From contig OX365944.1 of NCBI GenBank assembly GCA_947247005.1, positions 17,893,501 through 17,957,500 of the forward strand: a stretch of 64,000 nucleotides of DNA. The letters are read 5' to 3'. Below, piece after piece: positions 36,601 through 43,625 of this stretch. Each line of letters begins with the position of its first letter. Position 1 is the stretch's first letter. Both the position numbers and the translations under genes were made by a program. The DNA comes from Spisula solida. Lineage: Eukaryota > Mollusca > Bivalvia > Venerida > Mactridae. The notes under the pieces were generated by a model that made no database searches, had not been told where the DNA came from, and saw only the letters and a program-made list of their open reading frames with translations.

Positions 36601-37422
36601 CCCGAAACCACAAGTGTGATTTCAAGATAATTTTGCACACATGTTCTTTGGATGACCCTCTACTAAATCCATTTAAGTAAAGTTCTTACTATTGGTGGCT
36701 TAAAAAACATGGCCGCCAGGGGTTGGGGTAATGTCCACTATATGGCTATATAGATATCTTCTCAGAAACTTCTTTCCCGATTTTAATATAACTCCTCAGG
36801 AATATGCCTTGGCTACTAAATTTTAATGTTGAATGCGTAAAAAACATGGCCACCAGGGGCGGGGCTAATTTCTACTATATGGCTATATAAAGAAAACTTT
36901 TAAAAGTCTTCTTCTCAGAAAATGCTGGCATGATTTCAATATGAATTCACAGGAATGTACCTTGCGTGACCCACTACCAAATTCGTAATGTCTGTCTTTA
37001 ATGTGTTTATAAATAATGGCTGCCAGAGGCGGGGCTTGTATGTACATGTTCACAGAAGTAGACATGGTACTCAGGTGAGCGATCTAGAGTCATCATGACC
37101 CTCTTGTATAAGGTTATATATATTCTTATTCGACCTTCCTCTTACAGCTATAGATGACGTCATGGACAGAAATTACTATATAGGCCTGACTGATCATGGT
37201 AATCACCATCAAGGTGCTAATTTTATGTGGCCAAACAGTGAACACCTCCAATATACCAACTGGGGAGGTGGAGACGAGATTGTAACCAATCAACAACCTG
37301 ACGGTGGTAACGACGATTGCGTGATGATCTTTGGCAGGGACCACTACCAATGGCACGACTTGGGTTGTGGCGATCATTTCTACTACATATGCGAATACAG
37401 AAAAACGCTAAAGCACCGTTAA
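21551..37422 (+). CDS. Secreted protein with two Ly6-like and two C-type lectin domains
   Basis: Eleven exons join to 1698 coding bases (565 residues) with every splice phase consistent: 21551-21617, 22696-22778, 23258-23329, 25605-25740, 26491-26588, 27433-27510, 28304-28538, 29024-29209, 33027-33308, 35540-35725, 37148-37422. Residues 1-22 are a signal peptide. Residues 23-120 and 121-207 are three-finger Ly6/uPAR-like domains, each starting C-x2-C and ending with a CC-x4-CN motif (CCKTSYCN, CCEDDFCN). Residues 208-256 are a Thr/Pro-rich, mucin-like linker. Residues 260-401 and 416-557 are C-type lectin domains with six cysteines, WIGA/YIGL, WGGG, QPD and YICE motifs. QPD is the galactose-type signature. 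There is no membrane segment or GPI signal, so it is probably secreted. Likely role, by family inference: carbohydrate recognition in mucosal or haemolymph defence. An early stop at 33385 allows a one-lectin form. Confidence 0.85.
21780..22139 (-). mobile_element. tRNA-derived SINE in intron 1
   Basis: On the minus strand, starting at 22139, a tRNA-like head shows an A-box (gtggcctagaggtagg) and a B-box (gggttcaatcccc) with a pairing T-arm. The acceptor arm mismatches at several positions, so it is not a tRNA gene. About 280 bp of unrelated body follow (ending near 21780), as in SINEs. The open frames on both strands here are incidental. Confidence 0.7.
22696..22778 (+). CDS. Lectin gene exon 2: Ly6 domain 1, first part
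   Basis: Acceptor 'tttatag', donor 'gag|gtatgt', phases 1 to 0. It encodes the opening C-F-E-C pair and three further cysteines. Confidence 0.85.
23258..23329 (+). CDS. Lectin gene exon 3: Ly6 domain 1, middle
   Basis: Acceptor 'tttttcag', donor 'ctg|gtatgc', phases 0 to 0, 24 codons. It carries the YCHIEQYVTSDGTLLYDSGC strand typical of invertebrate Ly6 domains. Confidence 0.85.
23500..24740 (+). repeat. Intron 3 segment duplicated at about 52.5 kb
   Basis: Blocks 'aactcgatgttctgtccatc', 'gcattgaaccatg', 'ggtcaatttgaat', 'tttctgtctccatgat', 'catttacttttgtttatg'-like and 'attgttatgccatatatc' recur in order at 52455-53015. The intron copy holds about 700 extra bases, including a foldback. 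Neither copy has a coding frame. Confidence 0.7.
23615..23783. mobile_element. Foldback element in intron 3
   Basis: Arms of about 73 bp (23615-23687 and 23708-23783) pair imperfectly, with the best stretch 'tttttgtatttgtcggtgaa' against 'ttcaccgacaaaatacaaaa'. The loop is about 20 bp. Confidence 0.75.
25605..25740 (+). CDS. Lectin gene exon 4: Ly6 domain 1, end
   Basis: Acceptor 'tattttgacag', donor 'acag|gtattt', phases 0 to 1. It contains a possible N-glycosylation site NMT and the closing CFQCCKTSYCNNQGC. A nearer AG at 25619 would break the frame, so the upstream acceptor is chosen. Confidence 0.8.
25865..26275 (+). repeat. Degenerate tandem repeat in intron 4
   Basis: Three diverged units of about 130 bp share 'atgtaaa-ttttgaagatcctgg' and 'agtgaccttctgaccttga' style phrases. 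They end in a weak GAC tract (accgaccgccagacagac) and 'gcatcatatcccctcatg'. This looks like an eroded HINE-type element. Confidence 0.5.
26491..26588 (+). CDS. Lectin gene exon 5: Ly6 domain 2, first part
   Basis: Acceptor 'ttctttctag', donor 'gat|gtaagt', phases 1 to 0. It encodes GPYCYTCHSTTDPTKC and one more cysteine. The phases equal those of exon 2. Confidence 0.85.
26658..26692 (+). repeat. Remnant of a MITE end in intron 5
   Basis: 'cacagataactgtaccgttg' and 'ataaagagta' match the terminal repeat of the element at 51147-51343. Confidence 0.45.
27433..27510 (+). CDS. Lectin gene exon 6: Ly6 domain 2, middle
   Basis: Acceptor 'ttgcctccag', donor 'gcg|gtaagt', phases 0 to 0, 26 codons including two cysteines. 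Counterpart of exon 3. Confidence 0.8.
28182..28258 (+). ncRNA. Intronic hairpin, possible small-RNA precursor
   Basis: The 31-nt arms 28182-28212 and 28228-28258 pair nearly throughout ('cgtccattg' with 'caatggacg', 'gccaaaag' with 'cttttggc', 'ctatca' with 'tgatag'). Three mismatches and a few G-U pairs interrupt the stem, and the loop is 15 nt. It lies 45 bp before exon 7 on the gene's strand. The size and shape suit a miRNA precursor, but a short foldback repeat is equally possible. No known mature sequence is recognised. Confidence 0.35.
28304..28538 (+). CDS. Lectin gene exon 7: Ly6 domain 2 end and Thr/Pro linker
   Basis: Acceptor 'tcttcttcag', donor 'tcag|gtatac', phases 0 to 1. It closes the second domain with CPVHCCEDDFCNDRC, followed by about 48 residues rich in Thr and Pro. 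The linker was added to the same exon that ends the domain. Open frame upstream to 28031 is intron. Confidence 0.85.
29024..29209 (+). CDS. Lectin gene exon 8: C-type lectin domain 1, N half
   Basis: Acceptor 'tttttatttcaag', donor 'tcgc|gtaagt', phase 1 both ends, 186 bp. It encodes C-x12-C (CKSHHYYDDITGMC), the helix FTDAQKACEANGDRLAEPDS and HEKTVFIENTVLHHS. The length equals exon 10. Confidence 0.85.
30632..30920 (+). mobile_element. HINE-like element, family D, copy 1, in intron 8
   Basis: Runs from 'acaagactgcgttcaataaa' with subterminal 'cttatgccccc', through a GGACGGACGGACGAACGGAC tract, to the hairpin TATGCCTCCCC-atctatcgat-AGGGGGGCATA. The copy at 54389-54682 is almost the same. Confidence 0.85.
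31099..32441 (-). CDS. Candidate small secreted cysteine-rich peptide, nested and antisense
   Basis: Exon 1 (32372-32441) encodes MKTVLGVFIGAVLGVCMCVP, a clear signal peptide, and ends at donor 'agac|gtgagt' in phase 1. Exon 2 (31230-31350) follows acceptor 'tattcaag' in phase. It encodes a PPP motif then SLACASVYHGQC, and C-x7-C, C-x8-C spacings ending in IPGICGNL, before donor 'aag|gtcagt' in phase 2. A third exon (31099-31117) after 'ttattactag' would add SRFGC and stop, giving 69 residues with five evenly spaced cysteines. An alternative acceptor at 'acgttaag' adds five residues; exon 2 unspliced would also stop near 31169. The design suits an antimicrobial, signalling or inhibitor peptide, but no family is recognised. 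It lies wholly within lectin intron 8. The third exon is the weakest part. Confidence 0.5.
32117..32229. mobile_element. Foldback element with perfect 43-bp arms
   Basis: 32117-32159 is the exact reverse complement of 32187-32229 (ends 'aaataacacatagcttcg' and 'cgaagctatgtgttattt'), with a 27-bp loop. It lies in intron 8 of the lectin gene and also in the first intron of the nested peptide gene. Confidence 0.9.
33027..33308 (+). CDS. Lectin gene exon 9: C-type lectin domain 1, C half
   Basis: Acceptor 'atttgttacag', phase 1. It holds SYWIGAF, YANWGGGDD, QQPDD, DCVVI, RWSDDHC and WHYICE. The QPD signature is intact, while the usual WND is WSD. Donor 'agta|gtaaga' at 33308 gives phase 1, matching exon 10. 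Without splicing the frame runs on to a stop at 33385. Confidence 0.85.
33314..33400 (-). mobile_element. LINE-type 3' tail inserted beside the exon 9 donor
   Basis: On the minus strand this reads 'ttggcttgcccaactgtgcc', 'aaaataaagacg' and then a (TTA)n run, which is how many invertebrate LINE or SINE 3' ends finish. It begins about five bases after the donor and supplies the alternative coding tail and stop of exon 9. Confidence 0.6.
33697..34404 (+). mobile_element. HINE-like element, family E, in intron 9
   Basis: Long inverted ends: 'atgctccccgaagggtgagc' plus 'gccgcttcgtccgtcc' on the left, and 'ggacggacaaagcggcaac' plus the perfect hairpin TATGCTCCCCGA-atta-TCGGGGAGCATA on the right. 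Inside are three units of 156 bp marked by 'gagttatggttcttgtgcac' at 33918, 34074 and 34230. Confidence 0.85.
35540..35725 (+). CDS. Lectin gene exon 10: C-type lectin domain 2, N half
   Basis: Acceptor 'tttcggcag', donor 'tcag|gtaaaa', phase 1 both ends, 186 bp as in exon 8. CKDGHYYDEVTGMC and the SHEKTIFIENILLHHS end closely match exon 8, showing duplication. Confidence 0.85.
35850..35965 (+). repeat. tRNA-like SINE remnant in intron 10
   Basis: 'gcggcgcccgagtgattaac' and 'gctctcgaattcgaattc' resemble the first part of a tRNA-derived SINE head. No complete tRNA fold is possible. Confidence 0.35.
36187..37108 (-). mobile_element. HINE family B ends with a different core, in intron 10
   Basis: The left end, 'gctcgcctgtcacacagaga' then 'gtgagcttttgtgatcgctc' and a GTCCGCCCGT tract, and the right end, 'caggtgagcgatctagag' to 'gaccctcttgta', are family B ends. 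The interior has five units of about 136-173 bp marked by 'aacatggccgccaggggcgg' at about 36375, 36536, 36709, 36845 and 37016. These are unlike the 145-bp core at 60.9 kb. Confidence 0.8.
37148..37422 (+). CDS. Lectin gene exon 11: C-type lectin domain 2, C half and stop
   Basis: Acceptor 'cctcttacag', phase 1. It holds YYIGLTDHGNHHQGANFMW, TNWGGGDE, QQPDGGNDDC, QWHDLGC and YYICE, then a TLKHR end and TAA. QPD is intact; the WND position is WHD. An ATTAAA about 60 bp after the stop could be the poly(A) signal. Confidence 0.85.
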
Positions 37423-38270
37423 ACGGCCTACATTATAATGATCTGGCTTATGGTTTGAGCTTTCGAATAGTGTAAACTCATATTAAATATTTGAAACAAG
37501 AACTCGGCTTTACTTTTCTGCTGGCAGTGTGCTAAAATATATCATGGAAATTCCAGCATGCGTATTGCTTGGGGACAAAATATGACTATATGTATGCCAA
37601 CGAATTAACTACATGTATATAATTATTCATTACACATGATTTAGAGACGTAACTAAAATACACAAAGAATATATGCATTGGTTTATGCATTCGTTTATAT
37701 ATTGAAGTGTCTGACCCTTTCCGACAGGGGACGTACAGTAACAGATGAGCCATAGCGATGTCGATTCTAAATCAGGTTAAAAGTGACTAATATAATAATT
37801 ATGATGGCGATACATGTCAAACCATGAATGAAATCCCTGTTTTGCATATAAGACCACAAAAGCCACTGCTTCTCAGCCGTTTATGTGGTGCTAACCCTGT
37901 CATACAATGTGATTTCCAGGACTCGTGTAGTAAAATCCCTGGCTCCAAGTAGATCTACGACAACGGGTCAAATGATACATGTTCACTACTACCAGATGGT
38001 GTGTCATGCGAAACAATTATCATGAATGTCAATATATCAAAGGTCAAGGTCACACTTGGGGTTAAATAATGAAAAAATGCCATAATGGTAAGCTGTCCCC
38101 AATTTACCTTAAACCAATCCTTGTCATTCCAGAAGCCAAACCTATTCATACATCAACTGATCTCTAAGTTTTATATAACATCATAAAATAAAATATTGTA
38201 TACCTTTTATGTAACTAGGATTCGGATTGGCTTAGACGGCCTGCACGAGAGGTCTATATATTTTAACATG
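37423..38270. other. 3' flank of the lectin gene
   Basis: Presumed 3' untranslated region, then unassigned sequence. At 37991-38110 lies a repeat, 'tggtgtgtcatgcgaaacaa' with 'aaaggtcaaggtcacacttg', shared with 40736-40860. Confidence 0.5.
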
Positions 38271-39203
38271 CACCTCCCGAAACCGAGGCTGGTGTGAATA
38301 TAACTTTTTTATGACGTGACGTAATTTCCTGCGAAAAAATGTTCCAAACAACGTAACGTTATTTCCCGTATTATTTAGCCTACAGCTGCTCATACATATT
38401 TATAGACTCTAACATAGCCATTAATGATAAATGCCGTTAATAAATACGTGAATACTCTCTCATATATATATAGATAAGAGCATTGTTAGCTAGAACATTT
38501 TGTTTCTATTACCTACACTTTCCTGGAGAAAGACTGAAATTACTACAATTTAAAAAGAGTCAATAGGTTTTATTTCCTTGACTTATGGCATGGTATACAA
38601 TAATTATAACAGTTGTCGACTTATGTTTCGATGAATATGATGTTCAGTTGACCTTCAAAAAGTGACACTTTTCAGGTCAACAAAACATCATATTCACCTC
38701 AACATAAGTCAATAACAGTATAATATACACCTCTCGAAACCGAGGCTGGTGTGGATATAACTTGTTTATGACTTTACGTCATTTCCGGCGACATAACGTT
38801 CAAAACAACGTAACGTAACGTTATTTCCTGTATTATTTGGCCTACATCTATAGGCTCTAACCTTGCCATTAATGATAAAAACCGTTAATAAATACGTGAA
38901 TACTCTCTCATACAAAACATAAGAAGAGCCTTGTTAGCGAGACTATTTGAAGAGTCGTCTTTTGTTTTTATTACGTACACTTTGCCGAAGAGAGACTGAA
39001 CATATTATAATTTAAAAAAGAGACTATAGGTTTAATTTCATTGACTTATGGCATGGTATACAATATAACAGTTGTCGACTTATGTTTCGATTAATATGAT
39101 GTTTAGTTGACCTTCAAAAAGTGATATTAATTAGTAATAACACTTCTTTCAGGTCAACAAAACATCATATTCACCTCAACATTAGTCAATAACAGTATAG
39201 TGT
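38271..39203 (+). repeat. Direct dimer of a 457-bp unit with internal hairpin
   Basis: Two copies start with 'cacctc(c/t)cgaaaccgaggctg' at 38271 and 38728. Each contains an inverted pair, 'gacttatgtttcgatgaata' against 'atattcacctcaacataagt', separated by 'gttgacct...aggtcaac'. Copies differ by substitutions and small indels, one of which extends the hairpin loop in the second. Confidence 0.85.
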
Positions 39204-39446
39204 ACACACATGGCCCGTCTTACTCTGGGATTTTTTTGCAGACCATTTCGTTTTCGTTCTCTCCCCGTATGTCTCCATTCTTTAATCAAACGCTGTACTT
39301 TCATTTTGATTACAACACTGTGTTTAAATATAGGTTAACTGACAGGTACATTTACACAAAAATATCGGGGTTTTTTTATAAGGTGTCGTAAGGGCTTAAT
39401 GTGCATTTTCTGTTATGTAACACGTTTTATGTGTCGTCGTTCCTTC

Positions 39447-39865
39447 TACAGTGCCCACCAAAAATAAGTATACAAATGTTATTTCCCCATTGACTTGTCT
39501 GTAATAACACTATTTGTAAAACGGTGAAACAACAATATTTTTAAAGAAAAAGGAATATTTGTGTTTATTAAATGTAAAAACCATACATTAATTGGTACCC
39601 TGGGTGCAAAATATTAAGTCTCATTGTCCCTCTTGAATGGTAACTTAGTCACAAAAAGATGGAAAAATCAGCATTTTGATCACATGGCTATTTAAATTCA
39701 GAACATATTCATCTTTATTTCTTTGTCTTTTTGTACTCATATAGGAACTGTAGTTTCAGAAACAAGTATAATTGTGACCGTCTGATAAAAGGATATTGAA
39801 TAATTTAACCAAGTTATATTCAGCAACAATTATTTACTGTACACTTGTTTTTGGTGGGCACTGTA
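39447..39865. mobile_element. Tc1/mariner-type MITE
   Basis: CAGTGCCCACCAAAAATAAG at the left is inverted at the right (TTTTTGGTGGGCACTG), with TA flanking both ends; 415 bp between the TAs. CAGTG ends with a TA target are typical of Tc1-like elements. No transposase frame is present. Confidence 0.85.
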
Positions 39866-41789
39866 TATCTATGTTATTGTTGTTGTTGTCGTTTATATCA
39901 TGGCGGATATTATAGCTCGTTAGTGCCAGACGTACTATTACTATAGAGAATGTCGGAAACCAGACTAATCTTGTGGTTTGAAACGATCGACGAAATTGGT
40001 ATATTTCTTGCAAAACAGTTTTTTGGTGTAGGCTGATAGAATAATTATGGTCCAATTGATAGGGTGTCAATGATTGTTTTGTTGACAGCGTGCGTTTTGT
40101 CATTAAACGAACGCGACTCAAACTCAGTCGTCCACCTGTTAAGTTTCAAAGAAAAAACGGCTTTTGTCGATGAAAAGGAATGATCATGTCAGACCTAGGA
40201 CTAATTCGTCCCAAGACCGTACGTGCAGAGTTTCAAAACCATCGTACAACGTCATTTTGTATCAAAATGCCCGCTTTGAAAAGTGAACGTTTAAAATTTT
40301 ACTGCTAAGTTTCGATCGATATTTTTCCAATATTCACGGGAGATAAGTCGTACAAATTTTGTACAAATCGTTTACTTGTGCTCTCCCTAGATTTATTACA
40401 CAGTTTAATTCTATTTTTAACGCCTTTTTCGTAATAAAAAACGCGACAACACGTTGTCTGGATTGATGGTCCTGTTGGACTTAAAAATGAGGTGATGTAG
40501 TGACCCCTATAACGGCCTTCAAAAATGCACTTGAGCTATTTTTAGAAGTAAACAAATTAGCTCTTTAGTTCAGAGACGAACCTAGCTTCGTTCAGGTGAA
40601 ATTTCAATGGCTTGATTTACACATTTCTCGAGTTATCGTAAAAAATATGCCAAAAGTGTCCGGATGTAGGACGCCTGCCAGTATATATATAACATGAGTA
40701 ACTTAATACAACATAACTTAATTAATAGTTAAATCTCAGATGGTGTGTCAGGAGAAACAACTACGAAAATATATCAATGGTCAAGTTCACACTCGGGAGT
40801 TTAAAGGTCAGAAATAACCATAAATGTTGTTGGCTGGACCATAACTTTTTCATGGTGGAATTTACGAATCTCATAGGCAAAGCATAACATAACATACCGT
40901 TACGTACTTCACACTCCAGCGATTCCACATATATATTTTATTGAATTATGTCATTGCCTCTACGAACTCATCAGAGTTCAATGATATCACCGCAGGCTGA
41001 TGACGTTTCCCATAGGGCTACAAGTTCTTAATTTTGAGATTGTATTACCTGTATTCCTCAGGTGGTCTTTAATTTATGTTTTTCTGTATGTATTTTAGGT
41101 TAACATATTTTCCCCAATGTTTCGTATTTCATTACAATAAAACATTTTATAGGAGCTGAAACAGATGGTTCAGTAATCGTTTATCTTACTTTAACAGTGA
41201 GAAATTAGTGATTTACAGAAACCATTTCTTAAACAGAATTTTAACAGCACGATCTGTTGCTTTAAATCATGAGGCGCAGGTGTGAGCTACATGTTATTAT
41301 AACTAACATTCCATATATAGTTCTATTCTGCGAGAGGAAAACATTGGGAATGCAATCGCATATTAAACCAACTCCAATAACGTCATCCCATAAAGAAGAC
41401 TTCGTGTTTTTATATATTTTCTTAGAAAGTAAATTGTAAACTTAACTGGGCAATACGATACAGTTGAGAATCATACTAGTATATTGAAAACAACTTAATC
41501 AGTGCTGTAAACCAGAAAGACTGCAAAGTACCCGTAACACGATAAAGAAAGACCATTTCATCAGCTTTGCTTTTCTTGTTTCATATCGTCTTAGTATTGG
41601 TTTCAGAGGTGTGTATTGTGATGCAACCTTTATTTACTGAGCGGATGTTCTAATTGATCAGTTATTTTCGTAGACTTTCTTTAAAGTTTAGAAATCAATT
41701 TTGTTAAAAGTATGCTCAATGAGTTATTTATGTGTCATATAAATTTCCTGTAAATTTCCAAATCCTCAGTTAAATACGTTTTGAGATAA
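39866..41789. other. Unassigned sequence with a dispersed repeat
   Basis: 40736-40860 repeats the HINE-core-like text of 37991-38110 ('ggtcaagttcacactcggga'). The minus-strand open frame at 39834-40121 has no recognisable domain. Otherwise empty. Confidence 0.4.
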
Positions 41790-43091
41790 TTTTAATATTA
41801 TTGTACCATATTTATAAAGCCCTTTTTTCATGTATTTACACGTTCAAAAGTGCTGTACAATCACAATTAAGACATGGTTAAAACAATATACATCTCTCAT
41901 ACAATTATATATGCACAAATTTAAAAATCAAAGGTATGACTAAAATACTAAAAAGGAGATTTCCCGTTGAAAAGGAAATTCCTTAAATTACTGACAATGA
42001 CTTATGTCCGGTGCGCAGTGCGCCGGGTCCATCGTATGGCCACTCCCGGATATGTTATATACACCAAAGTTAGTCCAATGAGTCAAAACATCTCACTGAA
42101 AACCAACAATCTCTCTTTTACGACGAGATTATGCACCTCATATATAACGAAAGACACTGTTTACCAATGTACTAGTGTTTCAAGAACAGCGTCACATACC
42201 ACTGCTACGAGAAACCGTCTTCAAAGGTATAAATGTACTACCTTTTAGAAGACCCATAAGAAGTCAAACTAATAATCATCCAGAATAAGCTTTTGTAAAA
42301 CAGTGTTTTTAGCGCTTTCTTAAATGACGGTAATGTTTTACTATCGCTGAGTGCTGTTGGCAGTGTATTCCACAGCTTCGGTGCTGCAGCCATGAAACAT
42401 CGATCGCCGTACGATACAGTCCTCATCCTTGGCACAGTCATCTAGAATAATAGAGTCATTTTGTGACCTAAGCTGTCTTTGTGGAGTATATATTTCCAAC
42501 ATACTTCTGATTTAGCCTGGGGACTTTCCATGTAGTGCTTTGTAAACATGAGTCAACATCTTGTATTCCACTCTGTATTGTACAGGTAACCAGTGAAGAT
42601 GGTTTTTGGGGAGCCACACAGCAATGCGTTGCAATAATCCAGTCTTGATGTTACTAAAGAATTGATAAGGGATTTTGTTGCATCAACAGTCAAATATTGT
42701 CTGATTTGACCTATTTGTCGGATCTGCATGAAACAAGACCTGGAGACAGAGTTTACATGTTTGTCCATGTTTAGGTGTGTATCCAACATGGCACCAAGGT
42801 TTCTCACCACCGATGATGTGGTCTGATCACAGCATCACCAACTTTCACTGTGAGATTCTCAGCATCATTGGTATTCCGTTTCGGTACAAACAGGATAACC
42901 TCTGTTTTGACTGCATTTAGTTTCAACAGATTGTTTTTCATCCAGTGCAAGATATCCTTTAGACATGCTTCAATTCGTAGCAGAGTTTTATGGCGTGAAA
43001 CGCAGTCCTTCGGTTTGAATGCTATACACAAATAGGAGTCATCAGCGTAGAAATGGTGTTGCAGTTGATATTTGACAATCCAATTGCACAA
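41790..43091 (-). pseudogene. LINE (CR1/L2-like) 3' half, broken
   Basis: Minus-strand frames in order: HHFYADDSYLCIAF (catalytic box) with LKDILHWMKNNLLKLNAVKT at 42804-43091; NLGAMLDTHLNMDKHV, ATKSLINSLVTSRLDYCNAL at 42553-42810; and PRMRTVSYGDRCFMAAAPKL then WNTLP at 42238-42441. These are the palm, thumb and C-terminal blocks of CR1/L2-type reverse transcriptases. Frame changes lie at about 42805 and 42590 with a stop near 42442, and everything upstream of YADD is missing. A 3' tail with 'aaagggctttataaatat' follows to about 41790. Inactive. Confidence 0.8.
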
Positions 43092-43399
43092 CCTTCAAAC
43101 TAAAAGACAAAACAATTTGGACATTTGTGAAATTTTGAAAAGGTAAACCAGAAACATCGGTATAAACTTGTACACATATCTTCGCAATCGAGCATTTGGT
43201 TATGATTCGATTGACTTTTTCGGCTATAAGTAACGAAACCCTCAATTGCTTGTTTCCAAATTCGCTATTTACTTACCTATAATGCCCAGAGAAAAATTGC
43301 CATACTATACATCAACTGTAATTGAGGAAGGCCTAGAAATTTTAACTGATTGGTTGAAATATATATCAGCGCATCAACACATACACGCATTTAAAAGCC

Positions 43400-43555
43400 C
43401 TTAGAATATAACTTACATTATGAGCCAATGAAAACGCCGCATTTTAACGGTTAAATGAAATTTTAATCATTAAAATTTTCTCTTCACAAACTTGACGTCA
43501 TGCGTTGGCGCTAATTTCTATCGGCCAATCAGAATGCAGAATGTTATATTCTAAG
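43400..43555. mobile_element. Short MITE, 156 bp
   Basis: CTTAGAATATAAC at the left is exactly inverted at the right (GTTATATTCTAAG). No open frame. It is followed at 43559-43625 by a direct repeat of 'gttagaacatattaagtaaa'. Confidence 0.5.
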
Positions 43556-43625
43556 TAAGTTAGAACATATTAAGTAAATTTGAAGTTATAGTTAGAACAT
43601 ATTAAGTAAATTTTAATGATTAAAA

